Assembly (NCBI RefSeq): GCF_024699965.1
Contig: NZ_JAJOMZ010000004.1
Span: 1,920,001-1,984,000, forward strand
Origin: Flavobacterium sp. J372
GTDB taxonomy: Bacteria > Bacteroidota > Bacteroidia > Flavobacteriales > Flavobacteriaceae
DNA length: 64,000 nt
Direction: 5' to 3'
Under the pieces are notes generated by a model, which did not search any database, was not told the origin of the DNA, and saw only the letters and a list, made by a program, of their open reading frames with translations. Positions 46,590-57,316 of this stretch are shown piece by piece (positions within the stretch are counted from its first letter, which is position 1; the number at the start of each line of letters is the position of its first letter). The position numbers were made by a program, and so were the translations under genes.

Positions 46590-47087
46590 ATGAAAAGAAT
46601 TTACACTTTACTATTACTGCTGGCACCTGTGCTGCTGGCAACTTCGTGTCAGGATGATGACGCTGTTTTGCAAAATGCGGCCGCTGTTGAACAGCCACAG
46701 CAGCCTGAAGAACCGCAACAGCCGGAAGAGCCCCAGCAGCCGGAAGAGCCGCAAACCGCACCTGCAGGCAGCTGGAGCTTGGTAAACGTATCAGGAAGTA
46801 TTGCCGGAGTGAGCCACGATTTCCCTCAAGGGCAAATTGTCTGGACATTTAATGCTGACAGTACAATTGATGTAGTCAATAACAACCCTGACCAGTCTGT
46901 TGAAGATTTCCTTGACTCAGGAAACTTTGCCTACGGTTATTTCCCGAATGAAAACCCAACCGCAACGTGTACCGACGATTTCTTTGTATGGTGCTTTGTT
47001 TTGGGCTGCCAGCAGGTTGACGGTGATGTTATGACAATCACACAGCAATTTGCCGACGGCTATACGCTGACATTCCGCAAGAATTAA
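46590..47087 (+). CDS. Lipoprotein with Pro/Gln/Glu repeat and lipocalin-like domain
   Basis: The protein has 165 residues. A lipobox (LLATSC, Cys20) is followed by an acidic linker with three exact-length QPEEPQ repeats (18-nt units at 46701-46754). The rest is a small beta domain (GSWSLVNVSGSIAG, IVWTFNADSTIDVVNN, GYTLTFRKN) in the style of lipocalin-like DUFs, with cysteines in ATCTDDFFVWCFVLGCQ. It is probably surface- or periplasm-anchored; function unknown. The linker length may vary among strains. Confidence 0.75.
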   Translation: MKRIYTLLLLLAPVLLATSCQDDDAVLQNAAAVEQPQQPEEPQQPEEPQQPEEPQTAPAGSWSLVNVSGSIAGVSHDFPQGQIVWTFNADSTIDVVNNNPDQSVEDFLDSGNFAYGYFPNENPTATCTDDFFVWCFVLGCQQVDGDVMTITQQFADGYTLTFRKN

Positions 47088-47109
47088 AGATAACATTTTA
47101 GAAGGTGTG

Positions 47110-47165
47110 ACCCGGGAATACTGTAAAGCCACGTTGCTTATGCAGGCCCCGGGTTTTGTTTTTGT
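47110..47165 (+). terminator. Possible terminator after the lipoprotein
   Basis: ACCCGGG (47110-47116) pairs with CCCGGGT (47148-47154), with an intervening 31-nt loop, followed by TTTGTTTTTG. The long loop weakens the call. Confidence 0.45.
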
Positions 47166-47330
47166 TTCAAGTTTCAAGTTTAAAGTTTGCTTCACCCGTT
47201 CGGCTATCGCCTCGGGTCAGGTTGCGCGTTGTCCCGCAACTGAAAACTGTGACTGCGACTGAAGACTACTTGAGGCTTGTACCATTTGGCTATTTGTGAT
47301 TTGGAACTTGTGATTTGGAATTTCTTTGAA
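47166..47330. repeat. Low-complexity spacer repeats before dnaX
   Basis: Short repeated words occur: CAAGTTTCAAGTTTAAAGTTT, then AACTGAAAACTGTGACTGCG and GATTTGGAACTTGTGATTTG. The spacer is otherwise empty. Confidence 0.6.
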
Positions 47331-47338
47331 TATATTTG
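47331..47338 (+). promoter_or_regulatory. TAnnTTTG -7 element of dnaX
   Basis: TATATTTG lies only 9 nt before the ATG at 47348 and overlaps the longer frame's TTG. Transcription would begin a few nt before the ATG, giving a near-leaderless mRNA. Confidence 0.5.
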
Positions 47339-47347
47339 CCTTCTTCT

Positions 47348-49105
47348 ATGGAACAATTCATCGTATCAGCCCGCAAATACCGTCCCCAGACATTTAAAGA
47401 TGTGGTGGGCCAGCAGGCTATTACCAATACGCTGCTCAACGCCATAGAAAATAACCACCTGGCACAGGCATTGCTTTTTACAGGCCCGCGGGGTGTGGGT
47501 AAAACCACCTGTGCGCGTATACTTGCCCGTAAAATCAATCAGGAAGGTTATGATGACCCGTATGAGGATTTTGCATTCAACGTGTTTGAACTTGATGCTG
47601 CCAGTAATAACTCGGTTGATGATATACGCAGCCTTATAGATCAGGTACGCATACCACCGCAAACGGGCAAATACAAAGTATATATCATTGATGAGGTGCA
47701 TATGCTCTCCCAAGCTGCCTTTAACGCTTTCCTGAAAACGCTGGAAGAGCCGCCCCGTCATGCCATTTTTATACTGGCTACTACCGAGAAGCATAAGATT
47801 ATTCCAACAATACTGTCTCGCTGTCAGATATTCGATTTTAAACGAATAACGGTAAAAGATGCCAAAGAGCACCTTGCCGATGTGGCCCGCAGCCAGGGGA
47901 TAAATTTCGAAGACGATGCACTACACATCATAGCCCAAAAAGCTGATGGCGCCATGCGTGATGCACTCTCGATATTTGACCGTGTAGTGAGCTATTGCGG
48001 AAACAACCTTAGCCGCCAGGCTGTTACCGAAAACCTGAACGTACTTGATTATGAGTATTATGTGAAGGTGACTGACCTAATTCTTGAAAACCGCATTCCG
48101 GAATTGCTATTGGCGTATAATGATATTCTTGCCAAAGGTTTTGACGGGCACCATTTTGTGGCAGGGCTTGCTTCGCACTTCCGCGACCTGTTGGTTTGCA
48201 AAAACCCGGCAACACTTGTATTGCTTGAAGCCGGTGAAGCCGCCCAGGCGCTTTACGCATCGCAGGCGCAGCGCGCAAGCCACGACTTTTTAATGAAAGG
48301 AATTGACTTGGCCAACGAGTGCGACCTTAAATACAAAGTAAGCCAGAACCAGCGCCTGCTTACCGAACTTTGCCTTATGCAGCTTGCCTCCATCACTTTT
48401 GACGGAGAAAAAAAAAAAGCTGACCAATTTATAATCCCCGCGCATTATTTTAAAGACGGAGCGCCTGTAATTGCTAAGGTTACGGTGCAGGAAACGCATA
48501 TTGAAACTTCTGCCGTTACTATTGATGCGGTTGCTGTTTCGGTTGAACCGCAGGGCATTGCGCCATTGCCAACCACAGAACTTGAAGTCGACACTCCTGA
48601 AGAAGTTGTACCGCCTGCCCCGCCTAAGCCTGAGCCTGAAGGCACAGTTAAGGTCTCTGCATTGTCTTTATCGAGCATAAAGAAAATGCGCGAGCTTGCC
48701 GAAACCCAAAAGGCAAACCAAAAGCATGCTGATGAACTTCCAACAGAGCCGTTTACGGAAACCGACATGCTGCTGAACTGGAACAAATTCGCACAACGCC
48801 TAAGTGATAACGGGCAGAAGATTATGGCGACCTACATGCAGATGAATGACCCAATTCTTGAAGGTACAACCATTAAGCTGCAGTTGCCGAATGAAGGCTC
48901 AAAAGTTGATTTTGATAATAATAAGCTGGAATTGCTGGGTTACCTGCGCGGCAAACTTCACAACCATGACATAGTTATTGAAACGTATGTGAATGAATCT
49001 ACCGAGCGTAAATATGCTTTTACCCCCGAAGAAAAGTATGAGAAGCTCAAAGCCATAAACCCTGCCATGGAAACGCTCCGCAGGATGTTTGACCTGGATA
49101 TATAA
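47348..49105 (+). CDS. dnaX: DNA polymerase III subunit gamma/tau
   Basis: The clamp-loader subunit. The start at 47348 (MEQFIVSARKYRPQTF) is chosen over the TTG at 47336. Length 585. Walker A GPRGVGKTTCARILA; Walker B VYIIDEVHML; sensor ILATTEKHKIIPTILSRCQIFDF. The usual Cys4 zinc module between Walker A and B is absent, replaced by NQEGYDDPYEDFAFNVFEL. The C-terminal half is a Pro/Glu-rich linker and a tau-like domain. Confidence 0.93.
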   Translation: MEQFIVSARKYRPQTFKDVVGQQAITNTLLNAIENNHLAQALLFTGPRGVGKTTCARILARKINQEGYDDPYEDFAFNVFELDAASNNSVDDIRSLIDQVRIPPQTGKYKVYIIDEVHMLSQAAFNAFLKTLEEPPRHAIFILATTEKHKIIPTILSRCQIFDFKRITVKDAKEHLADVARSQGINFEDDALHIIAQKADGAMRDALSIFDRVVSYCGNNLSRQAVTENLNVLDYEYYVKVTDLILENRIPELLLAYNDILAKGFDGHHFVAGLASHFRDLLVCKNPATLVLLEAGEAAQALYASQAQRASHDFLMKGIDLANECDLKYKVSQNQRLLTELCLMQLASITFDGEKKKADQFIIPAHYFKDGAPVIAKVTVQETHIETSAVTIDAVAVSVEPQGIAPLPTTELEVDTPEEVVPPAPPKPEPEGTVKVSALSLSSIKKMRELAETQKANQKHADELPTEPFTETDMLLNWNKFAQRLSDNGQKIMATYMQMNDPILEGTTIKLQLPNEGSKVDFDNNKLELLGYLRGKLHNHDIVIETYVNESTERKYAFTPEEKYEKLKAINPAMETLRRMFDLDI

Positions 49106-49181
49106 TCAATTGCAAAAGTTTTTATAAAGCTTCTTCTTCTGTAAGAAATTCTCTCTACATTTAATTTATAAAAACTAGTAA

Positions 49182-50079
49182 ATGCTTGTAGATAAGAGAG
49201 TCCCGATTCGGTATATATTTAAAATGGTGAAGTATGAAATGCTCATTGTCATCATCCTTGCCACAGTTATTTATTTCATAGCAGGCGTTGTAGACCCCTA
49301 CATTCCTGAAATGCCGCTTACCATTGCAACGTTTTTGGGTACAGGGATATCGGTACTCTTGTCGTTCAAAATGAGCCAGAGCTATGACCGCTGGTGGGAA
49401 GCCCGCAAGATTTGGGGCGCCATCGTAAATGATTCACGAAGCTTTGTATTGCAGTTGCAGGCTTTCCTCAAAAAAGAAGAGTTGAAGCCGAATATCCGTA
49501 CTATGGCTTACCGGCAGGTTGCATGGTGCTATTCGCTTGGGCAATCGCTCAGAGGTTTGCCGCCATTGCAAGATTGCGAACAATTTATTTCTGATGATGA
49601 TATAAGGCGCATACACGACTTTAAAAACAAACCACTGGCATTGCTCCAGCTTAATGTGCTCGACCTGAAAAAATTGCGGATGGAGAATGAGCTAAGCGAT
49701 TTTGAAAGCATCCAGCTCAATAGCACATCTGTCAGGTTTTCTGACAGTATGGGTGCGGCTGAGCGCATCAATAACACAGTATTCCCGACCATATACCGTA
49801 TGTTCCTGCATTTTATCATATACCTGTTTGTAGCTATACTTGGCATCGCTATGAAAGATGTAGGGCTGGTGTATGAGATACCGCTTTTGCTGCTGATATC
49901 ATTCGTATTCTTCACACTTGAAAAAGCAGCTTACTACCTGCAGGGACCCTTTCCGTAACAGGCCGAGCGATGTTTCGGTAACGGCTATAGCGCGTACCAT
50001 TGAAATCAATATCAGGCAATTACTTGAAGAAGAAGACCTGCCTGATCCGGTTACAAAGGACGAGTTTTATATTATGTAA
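49182..50079 (+). CDS. Bestrophin family ion channel, frameshifted
   Basis: The first frame (49182-49958, 258 aa) contains the bestrophin-like YDRWWEARKIWGAIVNDSR and four membrane helices, then stops at LQGPFP. The next frame continues RNRPSDVSVTAIARTIEIN to the stop at 50079 (ends DEFYIM), restoring the family C-terminus. The break is in GGG at 49943-49945; one G fewer gives LQDPFRNRPSD. Full protein is about 298 residues. Bacterial bestrophins are inner-membrane anion or cation channels. A terminator follows. Confidence 0.85.
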
Positions 50080-50098
50080 TACGACACTGCCAAAAACA

Positions 50099-50133
50099 AA
50101 AATCCAGAAGCGAAAGCTTCGGGATTTTTTGTT
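50099..50133 (+). terminator. Rho-independent terminator after bestrophin
   Basis: AATCC and GAAGC pair with GCTTC and GGATT around GAAA with one mismatch, and a T-run follows. Confidence 0.8.
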
Positions 50134-50155
50134 AGATTCTTTGTAAAGATGATTC

Positions 50156-50803
50156 TTAATCTATCATTTTAGTGCTTTTGCCACCGTCTGACGATCTGAA
50201 AATTAATTCCCGATGGTCGTCAACGCTTTTGATGGCTACTGAAAATTTTGCATCTGTAAAATCTAAATCCGATTCATTAGCAAAAAAATCCGTCTTGTCT
50301 ATTTTAATTTCAAGTGGTAAATATTTGAATTGCCTGTAGGTTTCAAATGTATATCTGGTATCATCCAATGTTGCAAATCCAAATGTATATCTTCGGCAAC
50401 TGTAATGTTTGTTATTATTATTGAATTTGTAAACTTTATCAGCTTCATAATCTTGGGAAATTACAATGAACATAATTATACCTATCAGGCCAACCAGAAA
50501 ATTAATAGACATTGTAATAGCACCAATAATACCTAATACCTTTAATACAACGTTGGCCTTTTTCACGAGGATTACAACGCTCATACATACATACAGATAA
50601 GCCAATGAGAATATTATATAATCAGCATAGTCTCCATAAATTGATATTCCAAAATAAAATAACGATATATATACAACGATAAACACCGTTATAAGGGCCA
50701 CGCTTTTAGACGTAAACATCTTTGCGAAATACGGTGCGCATAAAAGTGAGACTATAGGAAAGCCTAAAAATGTCAGTAAAAACAAGTAGTAACTAAATTC
50801 CAC
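50156..50803 (-). CDS. Membrane protein of unknown function
   Basis: The 215-residue protein has four to five N-terminal membrane helices (about residues 5-23, 32-52, 60-80, 87-115) and a soluble C-terminal half (FNNNNKHYSCRRYTFGFATL, RELIFRSSDGGKSTKMID). No family was recognised. It is AT-rich relative to trmD beside it. Monocistronic. Confidence 0.6.
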   Translation of the reverse strand: MEFSYYLFLLTFLGFPIVSLLCAPYFAKMFTSKSVALITVFIVVYISLFYFGISIYGDYADYIIFSLAYLYVCMSVVILVKKANVVLKVLGIIGAITMSINFLVGLIGIIMFIVISQDYEADKVYKFNNNNKHYSCRRYTFGFATLDDTRYTFETYRQFKYLPLEIKIDKTDFFANESDLDFTDAKFSVAIKSVDDHRELIFRSSDGGKSTKMID

Positions 50804-50929
50804 TTCAAGCAGTATATTTATCAGTAAATGTATTATGCGGTATTAATCCGGATGGCACTGTTTTGCAATCCGTGTCTTATCTTAAGAATCTAAATGCAGA
50901 TTACAAAATCACACTATCGTTCTAAGATA

Positions 50930-51604
50930 CTACTCCAACAAATCAGGCCTTCTCGTCTTGGTATGCTCCAGCGCCATATCCTCGCGCCATTTATCAATGT
51001 TGGCGCTATGGCCGCTTAGCAGTACATCTGGCACTTTCCAGCCTTTGTATTCGGCGGGGCGGGTATATACCGGCGGGGCCAGCAGGTTATCCTGGAAACT
51101 GTCGGTAAGGGCAGAGGTCTCGTTGCTCAAAACTCCCGGTATCAGGCGTATGATGGAATCTGACAGTACCGCCGCAGCAAGCTCACCACCTGAAAGCACA
51201 TAATCACCAATTGAAATCTCTTTAGTGATGAAATGATCGCGCACACGCTGGTCAACACCCTTGTAATGCCCGCAAAGTATGATGATATTCTGCAACAGCG
51301 ACATGCGGTTGGCCATTCCCTGTGAAAGTGTCTCGCCGTCAGGAGTCATGTAGATCACCTCGTCATATTCGCGCTCGCTTTTCAGTTTTGATATACAGGC
51401 ATCTATCGGCTCAATGCTCATCACCATGCCCGCACCGCCGCCAAACTGGTAGTCGTCAACGTTCTTATGCTTATTAGTGCTGTAATCGCGCAGGTTATGC
51501 AGGTGCACCTCAACCAGGCCTTTATCTATGGCGCGCTTCAGTATCGAAGCCTCAAAAGGGCTCCGAAGCAATTCGGGTAGTACAGTGATGATGTCGATGC
51601 GCAT
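50930..51604 (-). CDS. trmD: tRNA (guanine-N1-)-methyltransferase
   Basis: TrmD methylates G37 of tRNAs. The 224-residue protein has the trefoil-knot SPOUT fold: [55 protein letters not shown]. The end is PDLLE. It follows pheT on the same strand after 85 nt of repeat spacer. Confidence 0.96.
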   Translation of the reverse strand: MRIDIITVLPELLRSPFEASILKRAIDKGLVEVHLHNLRDYSTNKHKNVDDYQFGGGAGMVMSIEPIDACISKLKSEREYDEVIYMTPDGETLSQGMANRMSLLQNIIILCGHYKGVDQRVRDHFITKEISIGDYVLSGGELAAAVLSDSIIRLIPGVLSNETSALTDSFQDNLLAPPVYTRPAEYKGWKVPDVLLSGHSANIDKWREDMALEHTKTRRPDLLE

Positions 51605-51607
51605 TCT

Positions 51608-51688
51608 GCGAGTTGTAAAGTTGAAAGTTATAAAGTTGAAAGTTGAGCTACACTCGAAAAGTCGAAAATCGAAAAATCGAGCAGTCGA
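51608..51688. repeat. Low-complexity repeat words between trmD and pheT
   Basis: GTTGAAAGTTATAAAGTTGA is followed by CGAAAAGTCGAAAATCGAAA and relatives. The words recur in other spacers (for example 29700-29750). Confidence 0.65.
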
Positions 51689-51689
51689 A

Positions 51690-54115
51690 CTATCGGAGCT
51701 GCGCTCCCGTTTCCTTCTCCAGATTGCTCCTTATCTTACCCATTATCTTGTCTATCTGCTCGTCAGTAAGCGTCTTTGTTGCGTCCTGCAGCGTAAAGCT
51801 CAGCGCGTATGATTTCTTGCCTTCAGGCAGGTTTGCGCCTTCGTACACGTCAAACAGGCTCACTTCCTTGAGTAATGACTTCTCCGATTGTTTCGCAATG
51901 GTGTACAGCTGCTCGAATGATACGCCTGTATCCACTAGTAATGCCAGGTCACGGCGCACTTCAGGGAACTTAGAAATCTCGGTATATTTTATTTTGCCTG
52001 ATGTCAGCTTAATAATGGCATCCCAGTTGAAATCGGCAAAGAAAACTTCCTGCTTGATGTCGAAATGTTTGGCCACGGATTTTTTCACAACGCCCATTTC
52101 TACCACAGTTTCGTTACCTACGGTAAACGTCATACCTTCGCCAAAAACATCATTGGCAATGGGCTGTGTCTGTAGTTTATTTAGTCCCAAACGCGTAAGC
52201 ACCACATTGATGTAACCCTTAAACATAAAGAAGTTCGCGGGGTTTTGTGCATATGCCCAGCTTTCCGGCAGGCGGTTGCCCGTCAGGGTCAGCGTGAGGT
52301 GTTTCTTTTCGATGTGGCCTTCTCCAGATTTATGGTAGGTTTTCCCGAACTCAAATAATTTAAGGTCAGAACGCTTGCGGTTGATGTTGAACGACACTGC
52401 CTCAAGTGCGCTGAACAGCATCGACTGCCTCATCGCGGCCAAATCAGAGCTTAGCGGATTCAGCATCATTACGTTATCTTCTTCCTTTAAATTATTAGTA
52501 AGCGATATGTAGTTTGGAGTCGTAAGCGAGTTCGCCATCATTTCGTTGAAGCCCAACGATGTAAGGCTTGCCGCAACAATATTTTGTAATTTATAATCTT
52601 CTGTACGTGAAGAATTTGATATTGATGCATTTAACTTTTGCGTGAAGTTAATATTGTTGTAACCGTATACACGCAGTATCTCCTCGATAACGTCAATTTC
52701 GCGGGTTACATCCACACGGTACGCCGGGATAATAAGGCCAAGGCCTGCATCGCTCATAGTGCCTATCTTGATGTCGAGCGCCGCCAATATTTTCTTGATG
52801 GTTTCTTTCGGAAGTTCCTGCCCGATGATACGCGCAGCATTATTGAAGTTAAGGAACACCGGGATGTCTTCCGCCTTTTTAGGGTGCAGGTCTATGATGT
52901 CACTCGTTATCTCCCCGCCTGCGGTTTCCTGGATAAGGAGGGCTGCACGTTTCAGGGCATATTCTGTAATACTTGGGTCAATGCCACGCTCAAATCGGAA
53001 TGATGCGTCGGTACTCAGGCCGTGCCTTTTCGCTGTTTTGCGTATCGACACCGGATTGAAATAGGCACTTTCAAGAAATATCGATGACGTTGTATCCGTC
53101 ACACCCGAATTTTTCCCACCGAAAACACCCGCAATACACATCGGGCCGCTTTCGTCACAAATCATCAGGTCATCTTCGTGCAGGGTGCGCTCCACATCAT
53201 CAAGCGTAGTGAACTTTGTACCCGCCGGAAGCGTTTGTACTATCACTTTGTTGCCCTTTATCTTGGCAGCGTCAAAAGCATGAAGCGGCTGGCCCAGTTC
53301 GTGCAGTACGTAGTTTGTAACGTCAACAATATTATTTTTAGGGGTGAGCCCTATAGCCTTAAGCCTGTTTTGGAGCCATGCCGGTGACGCTTTTACCGAT
53401 ACGCCTGATATGGTAACTCCGCAGTATCGCGGCGCCAGCTTTGCATCAGCCACTTTTACGTCAATTTTCAGCGTACGCTTATCCACACGGAAGTTGCTCA
53501 CCGATGGCGTTATCAGTTCTGTATTCACATTCTTCTGGGTAAGCCCCGCACGCAGGTCGCGCGCCACGCCCCAATGGCTCATTGCATCGGCACGGTTGGG
53601 GGTAAGGCCAATCTCAAAAACCTCGTCAGTCTCAATGCTGAAGAGCTTTGAAGCAGGGGTGCCCGGCTTTACATCGTCCTTCAGTATCATGATGCCGTCA
53701 TGGCTGTCGCCGATGCCAAGCTCATCTTCCGCGCAAATCATGCCGTGGCTGTCTTCGCCGCGAATCTTGCCTTTTTTATCTGGAAGGCATTACCTTCTTT
53801 GTCATACAGTGTTGTCCCGATAGTCGCCACCGGAACCTTCTGGCCCACAGCAACGTTTGGCGCGCCGCACACAATCTGCACCGGCGGGTTACCGTCACCC
53901 AGGTCAACCGTTGTGATACGAAGCCTGTCGGCATTTGGGTGCTGCACGCAGGTAAGCACATGGCCGGCCACAACGCCTTCAAGCCCGCCCTTGAGCGATT
54001 CAAACTTGTCAACGCCCTCAACCTCAAGCCCCAGGTCGGTAAGCAGGGCAGCAGTTTCTTCAGATTTCCAGTCGAGTTTAATGAATTGTTTCAGCCAGTT
54101 GTATGATATACGCAT
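51690..54115 (-). CDS. pheT: Phenylalanine--tRNA ligase subunit beta, frameshifted
   Basis: The frames 54115-53738 and 53741-51690 together encode about 807 residues, the normal length. The first holds the tRNA-binding EMAP-like domain ([38 protein letters not shown]). The second holds the B3/B4 editing domain, B5 ([23 protein letters not shown]) and the anticodon-binding FDX-ACB end ([25 protein letters not shown]). PheT is the essential PheRS beta chain, so the break at T6 (53772-53777) is very likely a sequencing error: one extra A restores [21 protein letters not shown] promoter element precedes it. Confidence 0.95.
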
Positions 54116-54140
54116 TTCTCAGTAAAATTTTAAAAGCACG

Positions 54141-54148
54141 CAAAGATA
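54141..54148 (-). promoter_or_regulatory. TAnnTTTG -7 element of pheT
   Basis: The minus strand reads TATCTTTG, ending 26 nt before the ATG at 54115. Confidence 0.6.
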
Positions 54149-54329
54149 ATGATTGTCGGATAAATGTTTTTTCTAAATGATCTTAGTTACCGAAAATCTT
54201 ACTGCAATTTTGTCATGTTTTGTTTTACAACATAATTTAAAAGATAAATATGGCAGGAAGAAAAACCCCACTGTTAAAGATGTGTTAATTACTGCACCCC
54301 ACTAATGCACAGCGTACACCATATTTTCA

Positions 54330-54337
54330 TACATTTG
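54330..54337 (+). promoter_or_regulatory. TAnnTTTG -7 element before the M14 peptidase
   Basis: TACATTTG lies 21 nt before the ATG at 54358. Confidence 0.55.
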
Positions 54338-54357
54338 GTTTCCGACAAACTTTACCA

Positions 54358-56850
54358 ATGAAAAAGATTTTTCTTACAATTATATTTTTTACTGCTATAC
54401 TTAATGCACAGCTGAAAAGTCCGTCGCAATTTTTACCGGGCTATGGAAAACAGGTAAGCTATTATCATGAGCTTGAAAGCTACTTTTCGCACTTGACGCA
54501 AAACTCCCAATATATTAAACATCAGCCTTATGGACAGACGAATCAGGGGCGAAACCTTAATGCTTATGTTATATCAACGCCACAAAACCTTGCTAATCTT
54601 GATGTTATACGCAACGGGCACCTTGCTTCGATAGGTATGGGTGGCAGCGGTTCAGCGACAGATAAAGCTATTGTTTGGCTCAGTTTCAACGTACATGGCA
54701 ATGAACCTGCGGCAGCCGAAAGTGCCATGACCGTAGCTTATGAGCTTTTGAACCCCGAAAATACTGAAACAAAAAAGTGGCTGGAGAATACTATCGTGAT
54801 ACTCGACCCATGCCTAAACCCTGATGGATACTCACGTTACGGCAATTGGCTGCGCGATGTTACCGGTAAAGAAACACACCCCGGACTCACCGACCGGGAA
54901 CATATGGAACCCTGGCCGGGCGGGCGCCAAAACCACTACGCCTATGACCTGAACCGTGACTGGGCATGGCAAACGCAGATTGAGACGCAGCAGCGTATAC
55001 GCCTGTATAACAGCTGGATGCCGATGGTTCATGTTGATGTACACGAAATGGGTTACAACGAGCCGTATTTTTTCCCACCGGCGGCTGAGCCTTTCCACGA
55101 TTTTATCACGCCGGCACAGCGGGATTTCCACAATAAAATAGGCGAGGCCACATCAAAGAAGTTTGACACTAAAGGCTGGAATTACTATACACGAGAGCGT
55201 TTTGACCTTTTCTACCCAAGCTATGGCGATACCTACCCGAGTTTCAACGGGGCGGTTGGTATGACTTACGAGCAGGGCGGAATTGGCGCCGGGCGAGCTG
55301 TAACCATGAAAAATGGCAGTATCCTGACGCTTCGGGACCGCATCACGCACCACGCAACGGCAGTTTTGGCGGCGGTGGAGACGGCTTCTTGGCAAAAAGA
55401 CAAGCTGGTGAAAAACTTCCGAAACTATTTTAAAGACAGCCGCGAAAACCCGAAAGGAAAGTACAGAACCTACATCGTTAAAAATAGCGCTAAGTCAGCA
55501 CAACTGGCTGATCTGCTGAATACAAACAAAATTGAATTTTCTTATGCCGATGAGACAAAAAAACTAAACGGCTACCACTATCAAAGTGATGCTGTGAAAG
55601 ATTTTACGCTAGAGCCAAATGACCTTATTATCAGGGCAAACCAGCCAAAAGCGATACTTGCGCAAGTACTGTTTGAGCCTGCTCAACACCTAACTGACAG
55701 CCTTTCTTATGACATTACAGCGTGGGCATTACCTCATGCCTACGGTACTGAAAGCTACGCACTTGCAAAAGATTTAAGCGCTAAAACGAAAAAAGAAATT
55801 TCGCAAAAAGGTAAGCTTGAATTTGAAAGAGCCTATGCTTTCTACATACCTTGGGGTGGGCGTGATGCCTTGAAATTGCTCGCACAACTGCATAAAAATG
55901 GAGTGAAAGTACGTTCTGCACGAAAGGCTGCTGCATTCAGGGGTATTAAGGTTAAGCCGGGTGACCTCATTGTGATGAAAGGTGATAACGCTTCGATGGC
56001 AAATTTTGAAGCGTCTATGGAAGTATTGCTGATGGATAAGCCTGATTATGAGGTTATCGAAAGTGGTTACTCGATAAACGGAGGTGACCTCGGCGGGGAA
56101 TTTTATCCATTGCTAACTGCTCCTAAAGTACTGTTGCTTTCGGGCAGTGATGTAAGTGCGACAGATTTCGGACAGGTATGGTTTTTCATGGATGAAGTAG
56201 CCGAATACCCGGTAAGCATTGTAGATGTTGCTAATTTCGGAAGGATAAAATTTAATGAATATAATACACTGGTGCTTGCCAATGGCTGGTATAGCCTGAG
56301 TGATAGCCAGAAAAAAACCATTGACAGCTTTATTGAAAATGGTGGCAGAGTTATAGCGATAGGCTCGGCATTGGATATTTTTGACAGCAGGGAAGGGTAT
56401 AGCCTGGCTAAATTTGCCAGTGATGACGATAAGGCTGCCGAAGCTAAAGAAGCTGAGGATGAGGCGATGAAAGCGCGCTTTCTGGATTACCAGAATGCTG
56501 AACGCAGGGCTATAAGCGGCGCTGTGCCGGGCGCAATTGTTGAGAACGTGCTTGACGCTTCACATCCTTTAAGTTATGGCTTAGGCAACCGCTATTTCAG
56601 CCTTAAGACCAGTGAGCAGCATTATCAATTAATTAAAGGAGCCTGGAATGTGGCATATGTGCCGAAAGGTTATAAAAATTTCGGCTTTATTGGCCGCAGC
56701 CTTAGGAAAAAGCTTGAAAACACTGTGACTTTTGCTGTTGAGCAAAAGGGTAGGGGACAAGTAATTTATATGGTTGATAATCCGCTTTTCAGGGGTTTCT
56801 GGGAAAATGGAAACATATTGTTTGGTAATGCGCTGTTTCTAGTCGATTGA
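54358..56850 (+). CDS. M14 family zinc carboxypeptidase
   Basis: The 830-residue protein has a signal peptide (MKKIFLTIIFFTAILNA) and an M14 domain: the zinc ligands are in FNVHGNEPAAAES and MVHVDVHEMGYNEPYFF (HxxE and a downstream H), and substrate-binding NRDW (LNRDWAWQTQIE) is present. The catalytic glutamate is probably in GMTYEQGG. A long C-terminal region contains ThuA-like Rossmann strands (VLLLSGSDVS, GRVIAIGSAL). Probably an extracellular or periplasmic peptidase. It overlaps closely (1-nt gap) with the next gene. Confidence 0.9.
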   Translation: MKKIFLTIIFFTAILNAQLKSPSQFLPGYGKQVSYYHELESYFSHLTQNSQYIKHQPYGQTNQGRNLNAYVISTPQNLANLDVIRNGHLASIGMGGSGSATDKAIVWLSFNVHGNEPAAAESAMTVAYELLNPENTETKKWLENTIVILDPCLNPDGYSRYGNWLRDVTGKETHPGLTDREHMEPWPGGRQNHYAYDLNRDWAWQTQIETQQRIRLYNSWMPMVHVDVHEMGYNEPYFFPPAAEPFHDFITPAQRDFHNKIGEATSKKFDTKGWNYYTRERFDLFYPSYGDTYPSFNGAVGMTYEQGGIGAGRAVTMKNGSILTLRDRITHHATAVLAAVETASWQKDKLVKNFRNYFKDSRENPKGKYRTYIVKNSAKSAQLADLLNTNKIEFSYADETKKLNGYHYQSDAVKDFTLEPNDLIIRANQPKAILAQVLFEPAQHLTDSLSYDITAWALPHAYGTESYALAKDLSAKTKKEISQKGKLEFERAYAFYIPWGGRDALKLLAQLHKNGVKVRSARKAAAFRGIKVKPGDLIVMKGDNASMANFEASMEVLLMDKPDYEVIESGYSINGGDLGGEFYPLLTAPKVLLLSGSDVSATDFGQVWFFMDEVAEYPVSIVDVANFGRIKFNEYNTLVLANGWYSLSDSQKKTIDSFIENGGRVIAIGSALDIFDSREGYSLAKFASDDDKAAEAKEAEDEAMKARFLDYQNAERRAISGAVPGAIVENVLDASHPLSYGLGNRYFSLKTSEQHYQLIKGAWNVAYVPKGYKNFGFIGRSLRKKLENTVTFAVEQKGRGQVIYMVDNPLFRGFWENGNILFGNALFLVD

Positions 56851-56851
56851 T

Positions 56852-57316
56852 ATGAAGAAGGTTGTATTATATATTTCCTGTTACCTTCCGGTTTTAAGCT
56901 GGTTATTGCTCTTTGCTCCATTCCGTTATAGCGAAATTTATGAAGAAGCTTTCGGCAGGCCGGATTCTTCGGTTGTGGTAAGCGAAAATGGCTTCGGCTT
57001 TCTTTTTAATCCGTACACGGTACATCCAAGTATTGAAAAGCTTATGCAAGTTATCACAATTGTTATTATTTCTGGGCTGGTGTTGCAATTGGTAGCTTGG
57101 TTTTTCGGGAAAACCGCCATAATACGGTCTCTTGCCATAGCTGTTATGGTTGCATTACTTATCGGGATAAAAACTGAGATATTGCAGGTATTCAGGTGGT
57201 TTAGCCTTGTTCCTTTTGCTAAAACAGGCTGGGGATATTTTGCCCTTATTGTATGTCAAATTATAACGTTTTTGTTTGTTAGCAGTCACAATCGCTTTCG
57301 CTACAATAAGTATTAA
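56852..57316 (+). CDS. Small membrane protein of unknown function
   Basis: The 154-residue protein has a start 1 nt after the M14 peptidase stop, so the two are coupled. Four membrane helices are visible: about residues 5-22 (VLYISCYLPVLSWLLLFAPF), 64-85, 89-105 and 128-146. No family was recognised. The 3' end overlaps the convergent response-regulator gene by 38 nt. Confidence 0.65.
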   Translation: MKKVVLYISCYLPVLSWLLLFAPFRYSEIYEEAFGRPDSSVVVSENGFGFLFNPYTVHPSIEKLMQVITIVIISGLVLQLVAWFFGKTAIIRSLAIAVMVALLIGIKTEILQVFRWFSLVPFAKTGWGYFALIVCQIITFLFVSSHNRFRYNKY

